From a virus: a DNA stretch of 37,333 bases. Shown here piece by piece: positions 7,132-14,264 of this stretch (the first letter of the stretch is position 1; each line of letters begins with the position of its first letter). The notes under the pieces were generated by a model that ran no database searches, was not told where the DNA came from, and saw only the letters and a program-made list of their open reading frames with translations. The stretch spans positions 1 through 37,333 of the IMG/VR virus record IMGVR_UViG_3300021197_000386; one strand, written 5' to 3'. A program made the translations under genes and the position numbers.

Positions 7132-7709
7132 TCCCAGTCAGCATCATCATCAGCTACCGCAGCAGCTTCAGTTTCTTTGGACATCACAGCAGCAGTAGTT
7201 TCAAAGCCATCTTCAACTGTAAGCTCATCTACTCCGCCACCACCCTCACTGAGGCTGATTACCTGGATCTTTACGAGCTTCAGCGTAAGCCCCGCCCCCA
7301 TAGCAGCGACATGCCAGCCATAATGATCAAACACCACATTCAGCTCGGAGCCCCCACCAATCATTTCATTCATGGGCTGCTTCTTTGCGTCAACCAAGGG
7401 CAGCCGACGTTTCACGCCGTCATTAGTTTCCTCAGTTAGCTTGAACCTAAAAACGTAGTTACCCGTAAGCTCGCCGGACTCGTCGTACTCTTCTTCCCAA
7501 GGGAAGTCAGCCCGCTTGAGCTTAGGCTTGTTGGCATCAGCACACTGCTTCTTGTAGTTGGCCTCGTATGCCTGTGTGAGCTTTTCGATCAAAGGCTCAG
7601 CCGCCTCAGCAGTCACTCGAAGCTTAGTCTTGAACTCGGCTTTCGATGCTTCATTAAACTTGTCGGCCTTGTTGAGCTTAGGCCATATAGCAATTCCTCT
7701 GGCAATCAT
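7128..7709 (-). CDS. single-stranded DNA-binding protein (T7 gp2.5-like)
   Basis: This 193-residue protein has the gp2.5-type body and a highly acidic C-terminal tail ending ADDDADWE, with a terminal aromatic residue as in gp2.5. The tail recruits polymerase and helicase in T7. The frame is open to a TTG at 7736. I place the start at the ATG at 7709 because AGGAG precedes it by seven bases. The RNA polymerase stop is 23 bases upstream, so it is probably read from the same transcript. It overlaps RusA by ATGA. Confidence 0.9.
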   Translation of the reverse strand: MIARGIAIWPKLNKADKFNEASKAEFKTKLRVTAEAAEPLIEKLTQAYEANYKKQCADANKPKLKRADFPWEEEYDESGELTGNYVFRFKLTEETNDGVKRRLPLVDAKKQPMNEMIGGGSELNVVFDHYGWHVAAMGAGLTLKLVKIQVISLSEGGGGVDELTVEDGFETTAAVMSKETEAAAVADDDADWE

Positions 7710-7732
7710 TTGGTTTCTCCTATGTTGCCGTA

Positions 7733-10129
7733 TCAACCGTAAAAGTAGAGACTGTCTCTAACTTGATGAATGTCTAAAGTCCCCCGAGCCGGGGGCTCTG
7801 GCAGCACAGTACCCTTCGGTAAATACTGCGTGATTTCATTAGCGAAATTTTCCATAAGATCTTCAGAGAATATCTCGATGACACTCTCCAGTAGATTGGC
7901 TTGCATAATGGACATATCAGGAGCCAGGGTTTCAAACCCATCGTGTGTAGAACTCTGAGAGACAATTCCTGCCTTCTTGTTCTTCTGATGTGTCAGCTCT
8001 GCAATGGTCTGATCCAAGGTGTGAATCCAGTTGGCTGCTATACCATTTCGATGCTTGGCTTTGCTTAAGTCTCCCGTGCCACTACGGACACGGTGCTGCC
8101 TAATGACATCGCCAATGATTGTGCGTACCGATTGGTTCTTCCACTTCTCATAAGTCTGCTTAACCAAGAACCCGGAAGGACTTGTCCACCGAGGAGCAAC
8201 CCCATTATCGATACAGATGTTTGATATTTCCTGAAGCCAAGCCATCGCTTTGCGAGCTTCGCCTACAACGTCACCAATAGACTCCCAAATTATACCAGCA
8301 AGATATGAACAGGGTTGGTACGTCTCTTCCCATCCGAAAGGATTGTCTCGCTTTTTCTTTCGACGCTCCTCATGGAACCAATCGATTGTGTATTGAATAC
8401 AAGCGTGCATCGTCGCCGAGTAAGGAACAACCATAGTTGGACGCTTGCAACATGTGCGATCCACCCCAAACTTCAACCATGTAGCCGCATAAGGATGATC
8501 AGATACACTCAGCCTGCTCAACACACCACGGGCCACATCGCCATAGATGTCTCTGGGTTGCCCACTGGGCAGCACATTAGTCGCCGCTGCTCCCACAGGA
8601 TCACGCATCAGCAGGCTGTACAACTGCAAGCCGTTAGATGAACCATCAATAGACACAGGAAGCTTGGTGACGAACGAGCTGCCGTGCCGCATGTAGCCCG
8701 CCCACTCGTTACAGAACGCTAGGAATTTCCACGGCTTATCGGCCTTGCCCCAAAGAGACGTTGTTCCCCTGGGGTCGTTGGCTACCGCCTCGATCATATC
8801 TCTATTGCTGTGCGTCCATTGCTCCCGCTCATCGTAGGAGCATTTATCAATCCCGTAGACCGCAGCCCCATGCCTTGCCAGCCAGTTACCCCCGTCGCCA
8901 TTCCCAACAGCCTTACCCACCGCAAAGCGTAGAAGTGTAGAGGCTTCCTCAAACGAGTGAGGCGTCAGGAAATGCTGTCGTTGGTACTTGCGGCCTCTGA
9001 AGTCGCAATACCATACAAACCAGATCCACAGGCCCCTGAACTTCTTCGCCAGCCACAGCACCTTCGTTATCTGGAGTCGCTTGGATTTGTCAGACGCATT
9101 CTGGTGGTTAATCCTAGCAGCCGCCTTGGCCCAACGTCTTCGAGATTCCTTGTTTGTATCTATGTCTACAGGCTTCGTCGGAATTGGATGCCCACTGGCC
9201 GGAGGCAGATCGCCCACCTCGATCTCGTTCTCCCAGCAGTACAACAAGACATCGAGGAACCACTCATCTATTTCCCACGCGACATCTTGCAGAATGTTGA
9301 TCGTGTCCTTGGTGGATTGGATTCCCATAGCATCCAAGTCTTCCAAGTGCCCACGGTCTCTGGTCTTCACTAGTGGCCGAGGTGCTATGTGTTCCGTCAA
9401 GAAGCCGCCTGTGTACACATCTTTCCAAGGTGCAGGACGCTCAACGCATGGCATATACATTGGAGACAAGTCTTCAGCAAAGTTGTGAGCGTACTTCATC
9501 CACTCCATCAGTTCTGGGGTGGGGTGAACAAAGGTATCCCGCTTTCCCAAGAGCCCTGTTCTTGTGTTTATCTCAATGATCCCAGTGGACTGCTTCATCA
9601 ACTCAATGAGAACGATGCCGACCTTCAGCTTCTCGTTCCTCGGCCACCGAGAAAAGTTCAGCTCAACCCGACGCTCAGCATTGTTCAAGAATCGACGTTT
9701 AGCGTTGTACGACGGTATCTTCTTGACCATCTCGCGCTGCCGCATGAACACCGAAGGGTTCTTGTCATACAGCTCTCGCCATCTGCACTCATCTTCGATA
9801 ACCCGGGCAACCTTGAACGCCGCTTTCGTAAGCTTTTCGTGCATCGAGATTGAATTAATCACAGACCGTGCGGCTAACGCCGCCACCACATCTGTACTTA
9901 ACAAATCAATGTAGGGGAACGCAGCCGACCTAGCCCCCACCGGGTGCTTCTCGACCTCTTTCTTCCAGATCTTTATTTCTTCAGACAACCGGCCCACTGA
10001 CTCAGTGAGCAGCCGCCGACCCACGGGCGTCTGGCTTTCCTGGTTATGGTGACGGGTGCGTGCGGCATTCTTCTGATACCGATTTATCCCGCTTTCACGC
10101 ATTTCTGCTTCTAAGTCTGATTGTCGCAT
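7733..10129 (-). CDS. phage single-subunit DNA-directed RNA polymerase (T7 gene 1-like)
   Basis: This 798-residue enzyme has T7 RNAP motif A (SIDGSSNG, D495), motif B (KRPTMVVPY, K562 and Y570, matching T7 K631/Y639) and motif C (HDGF, H729/D730). The catalytic set is complete. The length is slightly below T7 RNAP (883), with the N-terminal region the most divergent part. It should transcribe the middle and late genes from phage promoters, which I could not identify. The ATG at 10129 is preceded by a weak GAG. A rho-independent terminator lies 85 bases upstream, which separates this gene from the integrase/tRNA unit and implies either its own promoter or readthrough. Confidence 0.98.
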   Translation of the reverse strand: MRQSDLEAEMRESGINRYQKNAARTRHHNQESQTPVGRRLLTESVGRLSEEIKIWKKEVEKHPVGARSAAFPYIDLLSTDVVAALAARSVINSISMHEKLTKAAFKVARVIEDECRWRELYDKNPSVFMRQREMVKKIPSYNAKRRFLNNAERRVELNFSRWPRNEKLKVGIVLIELMKQSTGIIEINTRTGLLGKRDTFVHPTPELMEWMKYAHNFAEDLSPMYMPCVERPAPWKDVYTGGFLTEHIAPRPLVKTRDRGHLEDLDAMGIQSTKDTINILQDVAWEIDEWFLDVLLYCWENEIEVGDLPPASGHPIPTKPVDIDTNKESRRRWAKAAARINHQNASDKSKRLQITKVLWLAKKFRGLWIWFVWYCDFRGRKYQRQHFLTPHSFEEASTLLRFAVGKAVGNGDGGNWLARHGAAVYGIDKCSYDEREQWTHSNRDMIEAVANDPRGTTSLWGKADKPWKFLAFCNEWAGYMRHGSSFVTKLPVSIDGSSNGLQLYSLLMRDPVGAAATNVLPSGQPRDIYGDVARGVLSRLSVSDHPYAATWLKFGVDRTCCKRPTMVVPYSATMHACIQYTIDWFHEERRKKKRDNPFGWEETYQPCSYLAGIIWESIGDVVGEARKAMAWLQEISNICIDNGVAPRWTSPSGFLVKQTYEKWKNQSVRTIIGDVIRQHRVRSGTGDLSKAKHRNGIAANWIHTLDQTIAELTHQKNKKAGIVSQSSTHDGFETLAPDMSIMQANLLESVIEIFSEDLMENFANEITQYLPKGTVLPEPPARGTLDIHQVRDSLYFYG

Positions 10130-10213
10130 GTTCTCGTTTCGTCCATGAATGAGGCAGGCATTTCTGCCACACAGAATAAATCAGGCACATCCGTTGCCCA
10201 CTAAGTGTCAGTG

Positions 10214-10250
10214 AAAAAGGAAGCCCAAGGGCCGAAACCCTTGGACTTCC
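10214..10250 (-). terminator. rho-independent terminator after tRNA-Leu
   Basis: On the minus strand a 13-base-pair stem (GGAAGTCCAAGGG with CCCTTGGGCTTCC, one G-U pair) closes a six-base loop and is followed by TTTTT. It lies about 80 bases past the tRNA 3' end and 85 bases before the RNA polymerase start. It would end transcripts from the integrase and tRNA. Confidence 0.9.
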
Positions 10251-10309
10251 CTGAAACGAAGTAATCTATTCGTGAGTTTTCTTATGCACAGGTGCAGGGA
10301 TTGTAATGG

Positions 10310-10393
10310 GATTTTAAGTCTGGTGCAAGTGGTGCGAGCGGCGGGACTCGAACCCGCAACCCATTGATAGGGGGCAGATTTTAAGTCTGCTGC
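10310..10393. repeat. direct repeat of the tRNA anticodon segment; candidate attP core
   Basis: GATTTTAAGTCTG is present at 10310-10322 and again at 10377-10389, where it is the anticodon stem-loop of tRNA-Leu. Allowing one mismatch, the match extends to 16 of 17 bases (10310-10326 and 10377-10393). The outside copy cannot form an anticodon stem. Tyrosine integrases often recombine at tRNA anticodon loops, and the integrase gene ends 17 bases from this tRNA, so one copy may be the recombination core. That role is inferred. Confidence 0.5.
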
Positions 10394-10417
10394 GTATGCC
10401 AATTCCGCCACGCTCGC
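10330..10417 (-). tRNA. tRNA-Leu (anticodon UAA)
   Basis: This complete 88-base class II tRNA has acceptor stem GCGAGCG/CGCTCGC, discriminator A and an encoded CCA. The anticodon stem GCAGA/TCTGC carries loop CTTAAAA (anticodon UAA, reads UUA). There is a long variable arm with a CCC/GGG stem, and T arm GCGGG-TTCGAGT-CCCGC. It lies directly downstream of the integrase gene. It may supply a rare-codon tRNA, act as the attachment site, or do both. All helices pair, so it should be functional and is not just a 3' attP fragment. Confidence 0.95.
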
Positions 10418-10434
10418 CTTGGCTTGCCACTCAA

Positions 10435-11475
10435 TCATGCCACAGACACCACCGAAAGACTAGTGGGTCCGCTGCTCTCTAGCAACTTGATGGTATCAAC
10501 TAGGTTATGAGGGGCCAGATGGGCATATCTAAGCGTGGTCTGGAAAGACTGATGTCCCGCGAGCTGCTGTACGTTCAGAAGCGGAGCCCCCCGCTGCACA
10601 AGTCTGGAGCAAAACGTGTGGCGGAGGGCGTGAGGAACCGCTTCTGAATCGTTGATCCACCCCATGTGGAGCCGAAGGCGGTCCCACCACCGCCTCCGGT
10701 ATCCACTGGTAGCAAAGCGAAATGGGCCGTGAGGTTGCCGACGCGCCCCTTCCAGTGCGTCTTTCGCTGCCTCCGTAAGGGGGACACCCCGAGGCTTACC
10801 TGATTTACTGTCTGGGATAGTCACAAAGCCATCACCAACATCAGTCCAGGTAATCTTCTGGGTTTCTGAACACCGAAGACCGGTGTCTACTTGGAACCTT
10901 ACCCAGTGGGCAAAGTCGTTGTTTCCGATGTGGCGGAAGTAAGCCACCATCCGGTCTAGCTCTTCGTCGGTAAACCACCGGATTCGTCCATCCTTCTCAG
11001 GAAGCTTGGCGATCTTCGGCTTGAAGTTGATGAGCCCAAGATCCTTGGCAACCTTCAGGCATTTAGACAGAGCCGCCAGCTTGCGGTTGATAGTCCCATT
11101 CGACTTGTGCTGCTCTTGGAAAGTAATCACAAGTCTGTCGATCTTGAAGACATCAATGTCCTTGATCTTGATCGTAGGCTTCAGGATCTCAGCACACTGC
11201 TCAGCGTTTCGCTTGCTGTGCTGACCACTCTTATCGTGGCTCCAATGGTTACGCCATGTGTAGTCGATCAGATCCTCAAGGGTCTTGGGCTTGTCGCCCT
11301 GAGATACCTCGGGACTGGAGGACTGGGGAGGCCTCCCCGCAACAATATCCGCTTCAGCCTGAGTCCCCCAGATCTCAGCTTCACTGTAGGACTTGAACTG
11401 CTTACGGAATCGGTTCCCACCACGATTAACAGTGGCAAGGAAGCTACGGCCCCTTGGGACGATCTTTACTGTCAT
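10435..11475 (-). CDS. int: tyrosine recombinase integrase
   Basis: This 346-residue protein has the complete catalytic set: R201 (DTGLRCSE), H282 and R285 (HALRHTF), H308 (LAGHQS) and nucleophile Y317 (LRYAH). The N-terminal third contains an arm-binding-like beta segment and a SAM-like core-binding domain. The frame is open to a GTG at 11526. I place the start at the ATG at 11475, with GGAG eight bases upstream. The stop is 17 bases before tRNA-Leu, the expected int-attP arrangement. Integrases beside tRNA-Leu sequence are known in T7-like marine phages such as cyanophage P-SSP7. I see no CI-type repressor or excisionase in the window. Confidence 0.95.
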   Translation of the reverse strand: MTVKIVPRGRSFLATVNRGGNRFRKQFKSYSEAEIWGTQAEADIVAGRPPQSSSPEVSQGDKPKTLEDLIDYTWRNHWSHDKSGQHSKRNAEQCAEILKPTIKIKDIDVFKIDRLVITFQEQHKSNGTINRKLAALSKCLKVAKDLGLINFKPKIAKLPEKDGRIRWFTDEELDRMVAYFRHIGNNDFAHWVRFQVDTGLRCSETQKITWTDVGDGFVTIPDSKSGKPRGVPLTEAAKDALEGARRQPHGPFRFATSGYRRRWWDRLRLHMGWINDSEAVPHALRHTFCSRLVQRGAPLLNVQQLAGHQSFQTTLRYAHLAPHNLVDTIKLLESSGPTSLSVVSVA

Positions 11476-11560
11476 GAGAGTTTCTCCAAAGTCTCTGTAT
11501 GTCTTCGGCATGATGTAGGACAGCACGCCAACAATTCAAGTGTACACGATATAAAAAACT

Positions 11561-11587
11561 GCGAGACTAAAGACCGCGAGACTAAGG
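11561..11587. repeat. 15-base-spaced direct repeat upstream of integrase
   Basis: GCGAGACTAA occurs at 11561-11570 and 11576-11585, with similar flanks (AAG versus GG), next to an A/T run. It lies about 90-110 bases before the integrase ATG in a noncoding gap. It could be a repressor operator or an integrase arm-binding site. No experimental or family evidence decides this. Confidence 0.4.
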
Positions 11588-11642
11588 CTTGGGCCTGGAT
11601 CTGGGCTTCGGGTGCTGGGCCTGGATATTAGGTCGGCGCATG

Positions 11643-11675
11643 AAATACCCCCGGAGCCGGGGCCCCGAGGGTATT
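11643..11675 (-). terminator. terminator-like hairpin after the gp88-like gene
   Basis: On the minus strand a 13-base-pair stem (AATACCCTCGGGG with CTCCGGGGGTATT, including two G-U pairs) closes a six-base loop and ends in TATTTC. It lies 18 bases after the gene's stop. The U tract is short, so termination may be partial. Confidence 0.6.
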
Positions 11676-11693
11676 CAGTGAGAAGGGTTCTAT

Positions 11694-12440
11694 TTATCGG
11701 TGGGCGGGATAGATAATATCCACCCGGGGATCGTCGCACAATGTACACGCTCCACACTTGGCCCGATCCGAGCCCGTCCGAAGATGCATAGCGGCCACCG
11801 AGGGGCACACTTTACAAGGGCGGCCAGTATGACGTTGACGAATGCCCGCGATACGTTTAGCAAGGGCCACCCGTTCCCGGGGCTTATGGCCCTTCATGGT
11901 CCCGGCCACGAATGAAACCGGGCCCGGGGTACGTTTCCATTCCCGTAGGGTATGGACCGATTCCCGTACCGTGATGGGAACCCCCGATAAGTACTCCCGA
12001 TATGTCCGGGCCTTATCGCTGGATTCAATCGGGAAGTGTACCGGTACACCGTGATCGACGGCCTCAGCCAATAGGGCCCGGAGGCCCTCGGGCGGGGTAG
12101 CCGGTACGGGACCGAAGGCGGATATCCGTAGCCAGGGAATCGCCTTCCGTAGATACAAGGGCCGAAGCTCGGCCCGGGCTAGGGTGACGATATGCTCAGG
12201 ATCGGCGGCATCATGCCGGTCGAGCTTCCGGCGCAGATTCTCCCGATCCGCCCGGGTTTCAAGCTTGTAAGCATAACAAAGAGAATCGGGATCAGCTGTA
12301 TCGGGATGGTGGGAACATCCTGGATCGCAATGCTTCCCCCCGGACCTACCGAAATTCAAAGCCACCGAGCCCCGTATACCCTTGCCGAAGCTACCGAGTA
12401 CCGGGGCCGAGCCGTTGATTGTTAACGGTGTGGAGATCAT
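11694..12440 (-). CDS. cysteine-rich protein resembling phage gp88 family
   Basis: This 248-residue protein has two cysteine clusters. The N-terminal one is HCDPGCSHH...LCYA (C38, C42, C55). The C-terminal one is CKVCPS...CGACTLCDDP (C209, C212, C229, C232, C235) followed by IIYPAH. The early C..C..CYA motif and the late CGxCxxC-D motif recall the actinobacteriophage Gene product 88 family, whose function is unknown. Eight spaced cysteines suggest metal or Fe-S binding. The radical-SAM CX3CX2C motif is not met, because the third position is His. The ATG at 12440 overlaps the stop of the upstream 26-residue ORF (ATGA). It is the last gene of the leader-repeat module. Confidence 0.7.
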   Translation of the reverse strand: MISTPLTINGSAPVLGSFGKGIRGSVALNFGRSGGKHCDPGCSHHPDTADPDSLCYAYKLETRADRENLRRKLDRHDAADPEHIVTLARAELRPLYLRKAIPWLRISAFGPVPATPPEGLRALLAEAVDHGVPVHFPIESSDKARTYREYLSGVPITVRESVHTLREWKRTPGPVSFVAGTMKGHKPRERVALAKRIAGIRQRHTGRPCKVCPSVAAMHLRTGSDRAKCGACTLCDDPRVDIIYPAHR

Positions 12441-12517
12441 GAGTCCATCCCCCTGACCATCAATTCAAACGTGATAACCAGAACAGCCACAACCCCTATG
12501 CATATCAATGCAATCAT
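12437..12517 (-). CDS. 26-residue single-span membrane peptide
   Basis: The ORF encodes MIALICIGVVAVLVITFEL followed by MVRGMDS, which is one uninterrupted hydrophobic helix with a short polar tail. The conserved leader with CGGAG lies eight bases before its ATG, and its stop overlaps the next start (ATGA). These features point to translation despite the small size. It could act in the membrane or serve only to couple translation to the gp88-like gene. Confidence 0.6.
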   Translation of the reverse strand: MIALICIGVVAVLVITFELMVRGMDS

Positions 12518-12522
12518 GCGAA

Positions 12523-12535
12523 ATACTCCGTTTCA
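12523..12535 (-). promoter_or_regulatory. repeated leader/ribosome-binding element, copy 4
   Basis: TGAAACGGAGTAT, identical in all four copies, ends five bases before the ATG of the 26-residue ORF. The CGGAG part is a Shine-Dalgarno sequence. The upstream CATTCCAT is shared with copy 3. Confidence 0.75.
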
Positions 12536-12629
12536 ATGGAATGATGCGAAGCCCGGACACCCCGAGCCGAAACGCCCGGAGGCCCGTTAAGGCCCCCGAG
12601 CGGGGTTTCCCGATGCTTAAATCAGCTGA

Positions 12630-13697
12630 TTAGGCTGGATAACCTACCTTATCAGGCGACGGGGTATCGAATGCAGCAGCGAATGCGCTACGCTTCTGAT
12701 CCGCCCGTTTCCCTAGCAGGTTGGATTCCATACGATCGCCCCGGGACGTGGATTCATGATCCAGCTGGCGGGTGACGGCATTAAATGCGGCCCATTTAGT
12801 ATTGCGAATGTTGCTATGGATTTGGTTTCCATCACCATCCTCGAAATTCCATTTCCATGATGTAATCGTTTGCGCGGCCTTGCGGGCGGCCCGATCGTAT
12901 TGATCCCATACCTTCTGGTCTGGATCGCCGCTAGGTTCACCGGCCATGAGGATCGCCCGGGCTTGATCCGATGCAATCGATCCGATATAGACGCGCTTGA
13001 AATATCGATCAAGCCACCTATCGGACATCACGTCTTCCAGGGAAAGCCGTTCGGCGGCCTCAATGAATGAATCATGAGCGGATTCAGTCCCAGCGAGTAC
13101 ACGCCGGGCCCGCTCGATAGCCCCGGCCATATCGCCACGATGCGGAATTGATACGCCCCCGGTCCCCTCGGCCCCGGACATGCTAAACGTATTCTTACAG
13201 ACCACCCGGATATTGGTAGGCAGTACACGAATACCTAGCTTTCCATCATGCCCCGTAGCGAAGAGCGAATATTTAGCGACGGGATCAACGCCCGCGATAT
13301 TGTGCTGGCCCTGTTTCAGGAGGAACCAAACCCGCCGCCCATCGGCGAAGCTTCCCGCAGTCTCGACGGCATCGAAATCCTCACCGAGTACCTGACCGAT
13401 GAAATCGACCATTTCGGAATTCTGGAAAGGCTTGTATTTAGAGGAAACGACACCGAGGGCGGCCCGTGTATCAGCCCGATAGACCACCCGGTGATCATCA
13501 AGGGTACGATTCCCGCCATCTGGAGAATCATCGGCGGGCGTCCATTCCGGGGTAGCAAGCTTCACTTGCCAATTCAGCTCGGCATGGTCGAGGGCCTCCC
13601 GGGGTGTGCAATGCTCGGGAATAAGCTTCCCGAGCCCGTGCCAGGGAACTGCCCCGGTGTACATCATCTGATCGTTATTTGTCAATTCGTGGGCCAT
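12630..13697 (-). CDS. DUF932 phage/plasmid-like protein
   Basis: This 355-residue protein fits the DUF932 (TIGR03299, phage/plasmid-like) family, which is common on plasmids and phages and has no settled biochemical function. Visible hallmarks are the N-terminal PWHGLGK segment, the VSSKYKPFQN segment, GRRVWFLLK, and the RVVCKNTF segment before a helical C-terminal half. The length is normal for the family. The ATG at 13697 is preceded by leader copy 3. It is the largest gene of the early accessory module. Such genes are often carried beside anti-restriction or mobility genes, but a role here would be a guess. The stop codon lies in the palindrome AATCAGCTGATT. Confidence 0.85.
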   Translation of the reverse strand: MAHELTNNDQMMYTGAVPWHGLGKLIPEHCTPREALDHAELNWQVKLATPEWTPADDSPDGGNRTLDDHRVVYRADTRAALGVVSSKYKPFQNSEMVDFIGQVLGEDFDAVETAGSFADGRRVWFLLKQGQHNIAGVDPVAKYSLFATGHDGKLGIRVLPTNIRVVCKNTFSMSGAEGTGGVSIPHRGDMAGAIERARRVLAGTESAHDSFIEAAERLSLEDVMSDRWLDRYFKRVYIGSIASDQARAILMAGEPSGDPDQKVWDQYDRAARKAAQTITSWKWNFEDGDGNQIHSNIRNTKWAAFNAVTRQLDHESTSRGDRMESNLLGKRADQKRSAFAAAFDTPSPDKVGYPA

Positions 13698-13703
13698 GGT
13701 TTA

Positions 13704-13716
13704 ATACTCCGTTTCA
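13704..13716 (-). promoter_or_regulatory. repeated leader/ribosome-binding element, copy 3
   Basis: TGAAACGGAGTAT precedes the DUF932 ATG by six bases, with CATTCCAT upstream as in copy 4. Confidence 0.75.
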
Positions 13717-13756
13717 ATGGAATGGCCTAAGGTAAGGCCCGGCACAATACCGGGCG

Positions 13757-13788
13757 AAATAAGCCCCGGAGCCGTTAAGCCCCGGGGC
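13757..13788 (-). terminator. terminator-like GC hairpin upstream of DUF932
   Basis: On the minus strand GCCCCGGGGCT pairs with GGCTCCGGGGC (two G-U pairs) across a four-base loop and is followed by TTATTT. It lies between the 44-residue ORF and leader copy 3. It may attenuate or process the transcript. Confidence 0.55.
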
Positions 13789-13804
13789 CTGATCATTGTA
13801 TCGA

Positions 13805-13939
13805 CTATCGAGATCGGCGGGCTTCTGATTTCCTCCGGGCTTCCCCGTCGCATTCCTCGGTCCATTGATCCCAATGCTTAGCGAGGGCCATGCAGACGAT
13901 GAAGCCAACAAACGTGATTGTGATGATTGCGATATTCAT
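13805..13939 (-). CDS. 44-residue membrane-anchored small protein
   Basis: The ORF encodes MNIAIITITFVGFIVCMAL followed by a charged tail (KHWDQWTEEC...RRKSEARRSR). This gives one N-terminal hydrophobic span and a basic cytoplasmic-type tail. Its ATG overlaps the stop of the 74-residue gene (ATGA), so it is translationally coupled. It is too short for most gene finders. Function unknown. Confidence 0.65.
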   Translation of the reverse strand: MNIAIITITFVGFIVCMALAKHWDQWTEECDGEARRKSEARRSR

Positions 13940-14160
13940 TCGCCGGGCTCCTCTCTCCAATTATGAGCGATTGCCGGATTGCACCCGGTCAGGAATACCC
14001 GCCGCCCTCGCTCATTCTTAAGCCCTACAATCCCGGGCTCGGCCCCGTCGATAACCTCCCACAGTGCTATACCGGTCTGTTCATATAACCTACCGACGTG
14101 AACCCGGTCCCCTCGTTTGAGGATGGTAGTGGATTGATCTAACTGCGCTTCTGGCTTCAT
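13936..14160 (-). CDS. small hypothetical protein of the early accessory module
   Basis: This 74-residue protein is predicted to be mainly beta: ILKRGDRVHVGRLYEQTG, ALWEVIDG, GIVGLKNERGRRVFLTG. It is reminiscent of a small SH3-like barrel, but I do not recognise a family. Translation is well supported: leader copy 2 with CGGAG precedes the ATG at 14160, and the stop overlaps the next start as ATGA. An early anti-host or regulatory role would fit its position, but nothing in the sequence shows it. Confidence 0.7.
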   Translation of the reverse strand: MKPEAQLDQSTTILKRGDRVHVGRLYEQTGIALWEVIDGAEPGIVGLKNERGRRVFLTGCNPAIAHNWREEPGE

Positions 14161-14165
14161 TTCAT

Positions 14166-14178
14166 ATACTCCGTTTCA
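14166..14178 (-). promoter_or_regulatory. repeated leader/ribosome-binding element, copy 2
   Basis: TGAAACGGAGTAT, followed by ATGAAATG as in copy 1, precedes the 74-residue gene. A perfect 7-base-pair hairpin (ATCCTGG/CCAGGAT, 14195-14212) lies just upstream. Confidence 0.75.
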
Positions 14179-14223
14179 AATGGAAAGAACTAAGATCCTG
14201 GATGCCCAGGATTGCCCGTGGTG

Positions 14224-14262
14224 AATAAGGCCCGGGGATAGTTTAGGCCCCCGGGCCTTATT
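14224..14262 (-). terminator. perfect 14-base inverted repeat, probable terminator
   Basis: AATAAGGCCCGGGG and CCCCGGGCCTTATT pair without mismatch across an 11-base loop. The structure begins two bases after the stop of the 172-residue gene. A/T ends on both sides would allow bidirectional termination, though the U tracts are short. Confidence 0.65.
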
Positions 14263-14264
14263 GA

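Noticed and set aside
10214-10417. CRISPR-like or retron-like structure from the repeat plus hairpin near the tRNA
   Set aside because: There are only two repeat copies, one of them inside a tRNA, and no reverse transcriptase or Cas gene is present. int/attP explains it better.
13248-13730. Long plus-strand ORF (160 codons) opposite DUF932
   Set aside because: It is antisense to a well-supported gene and has no ribosome-binding site or recognisable motif. The high GC of this region produces long spurious antisense frames.
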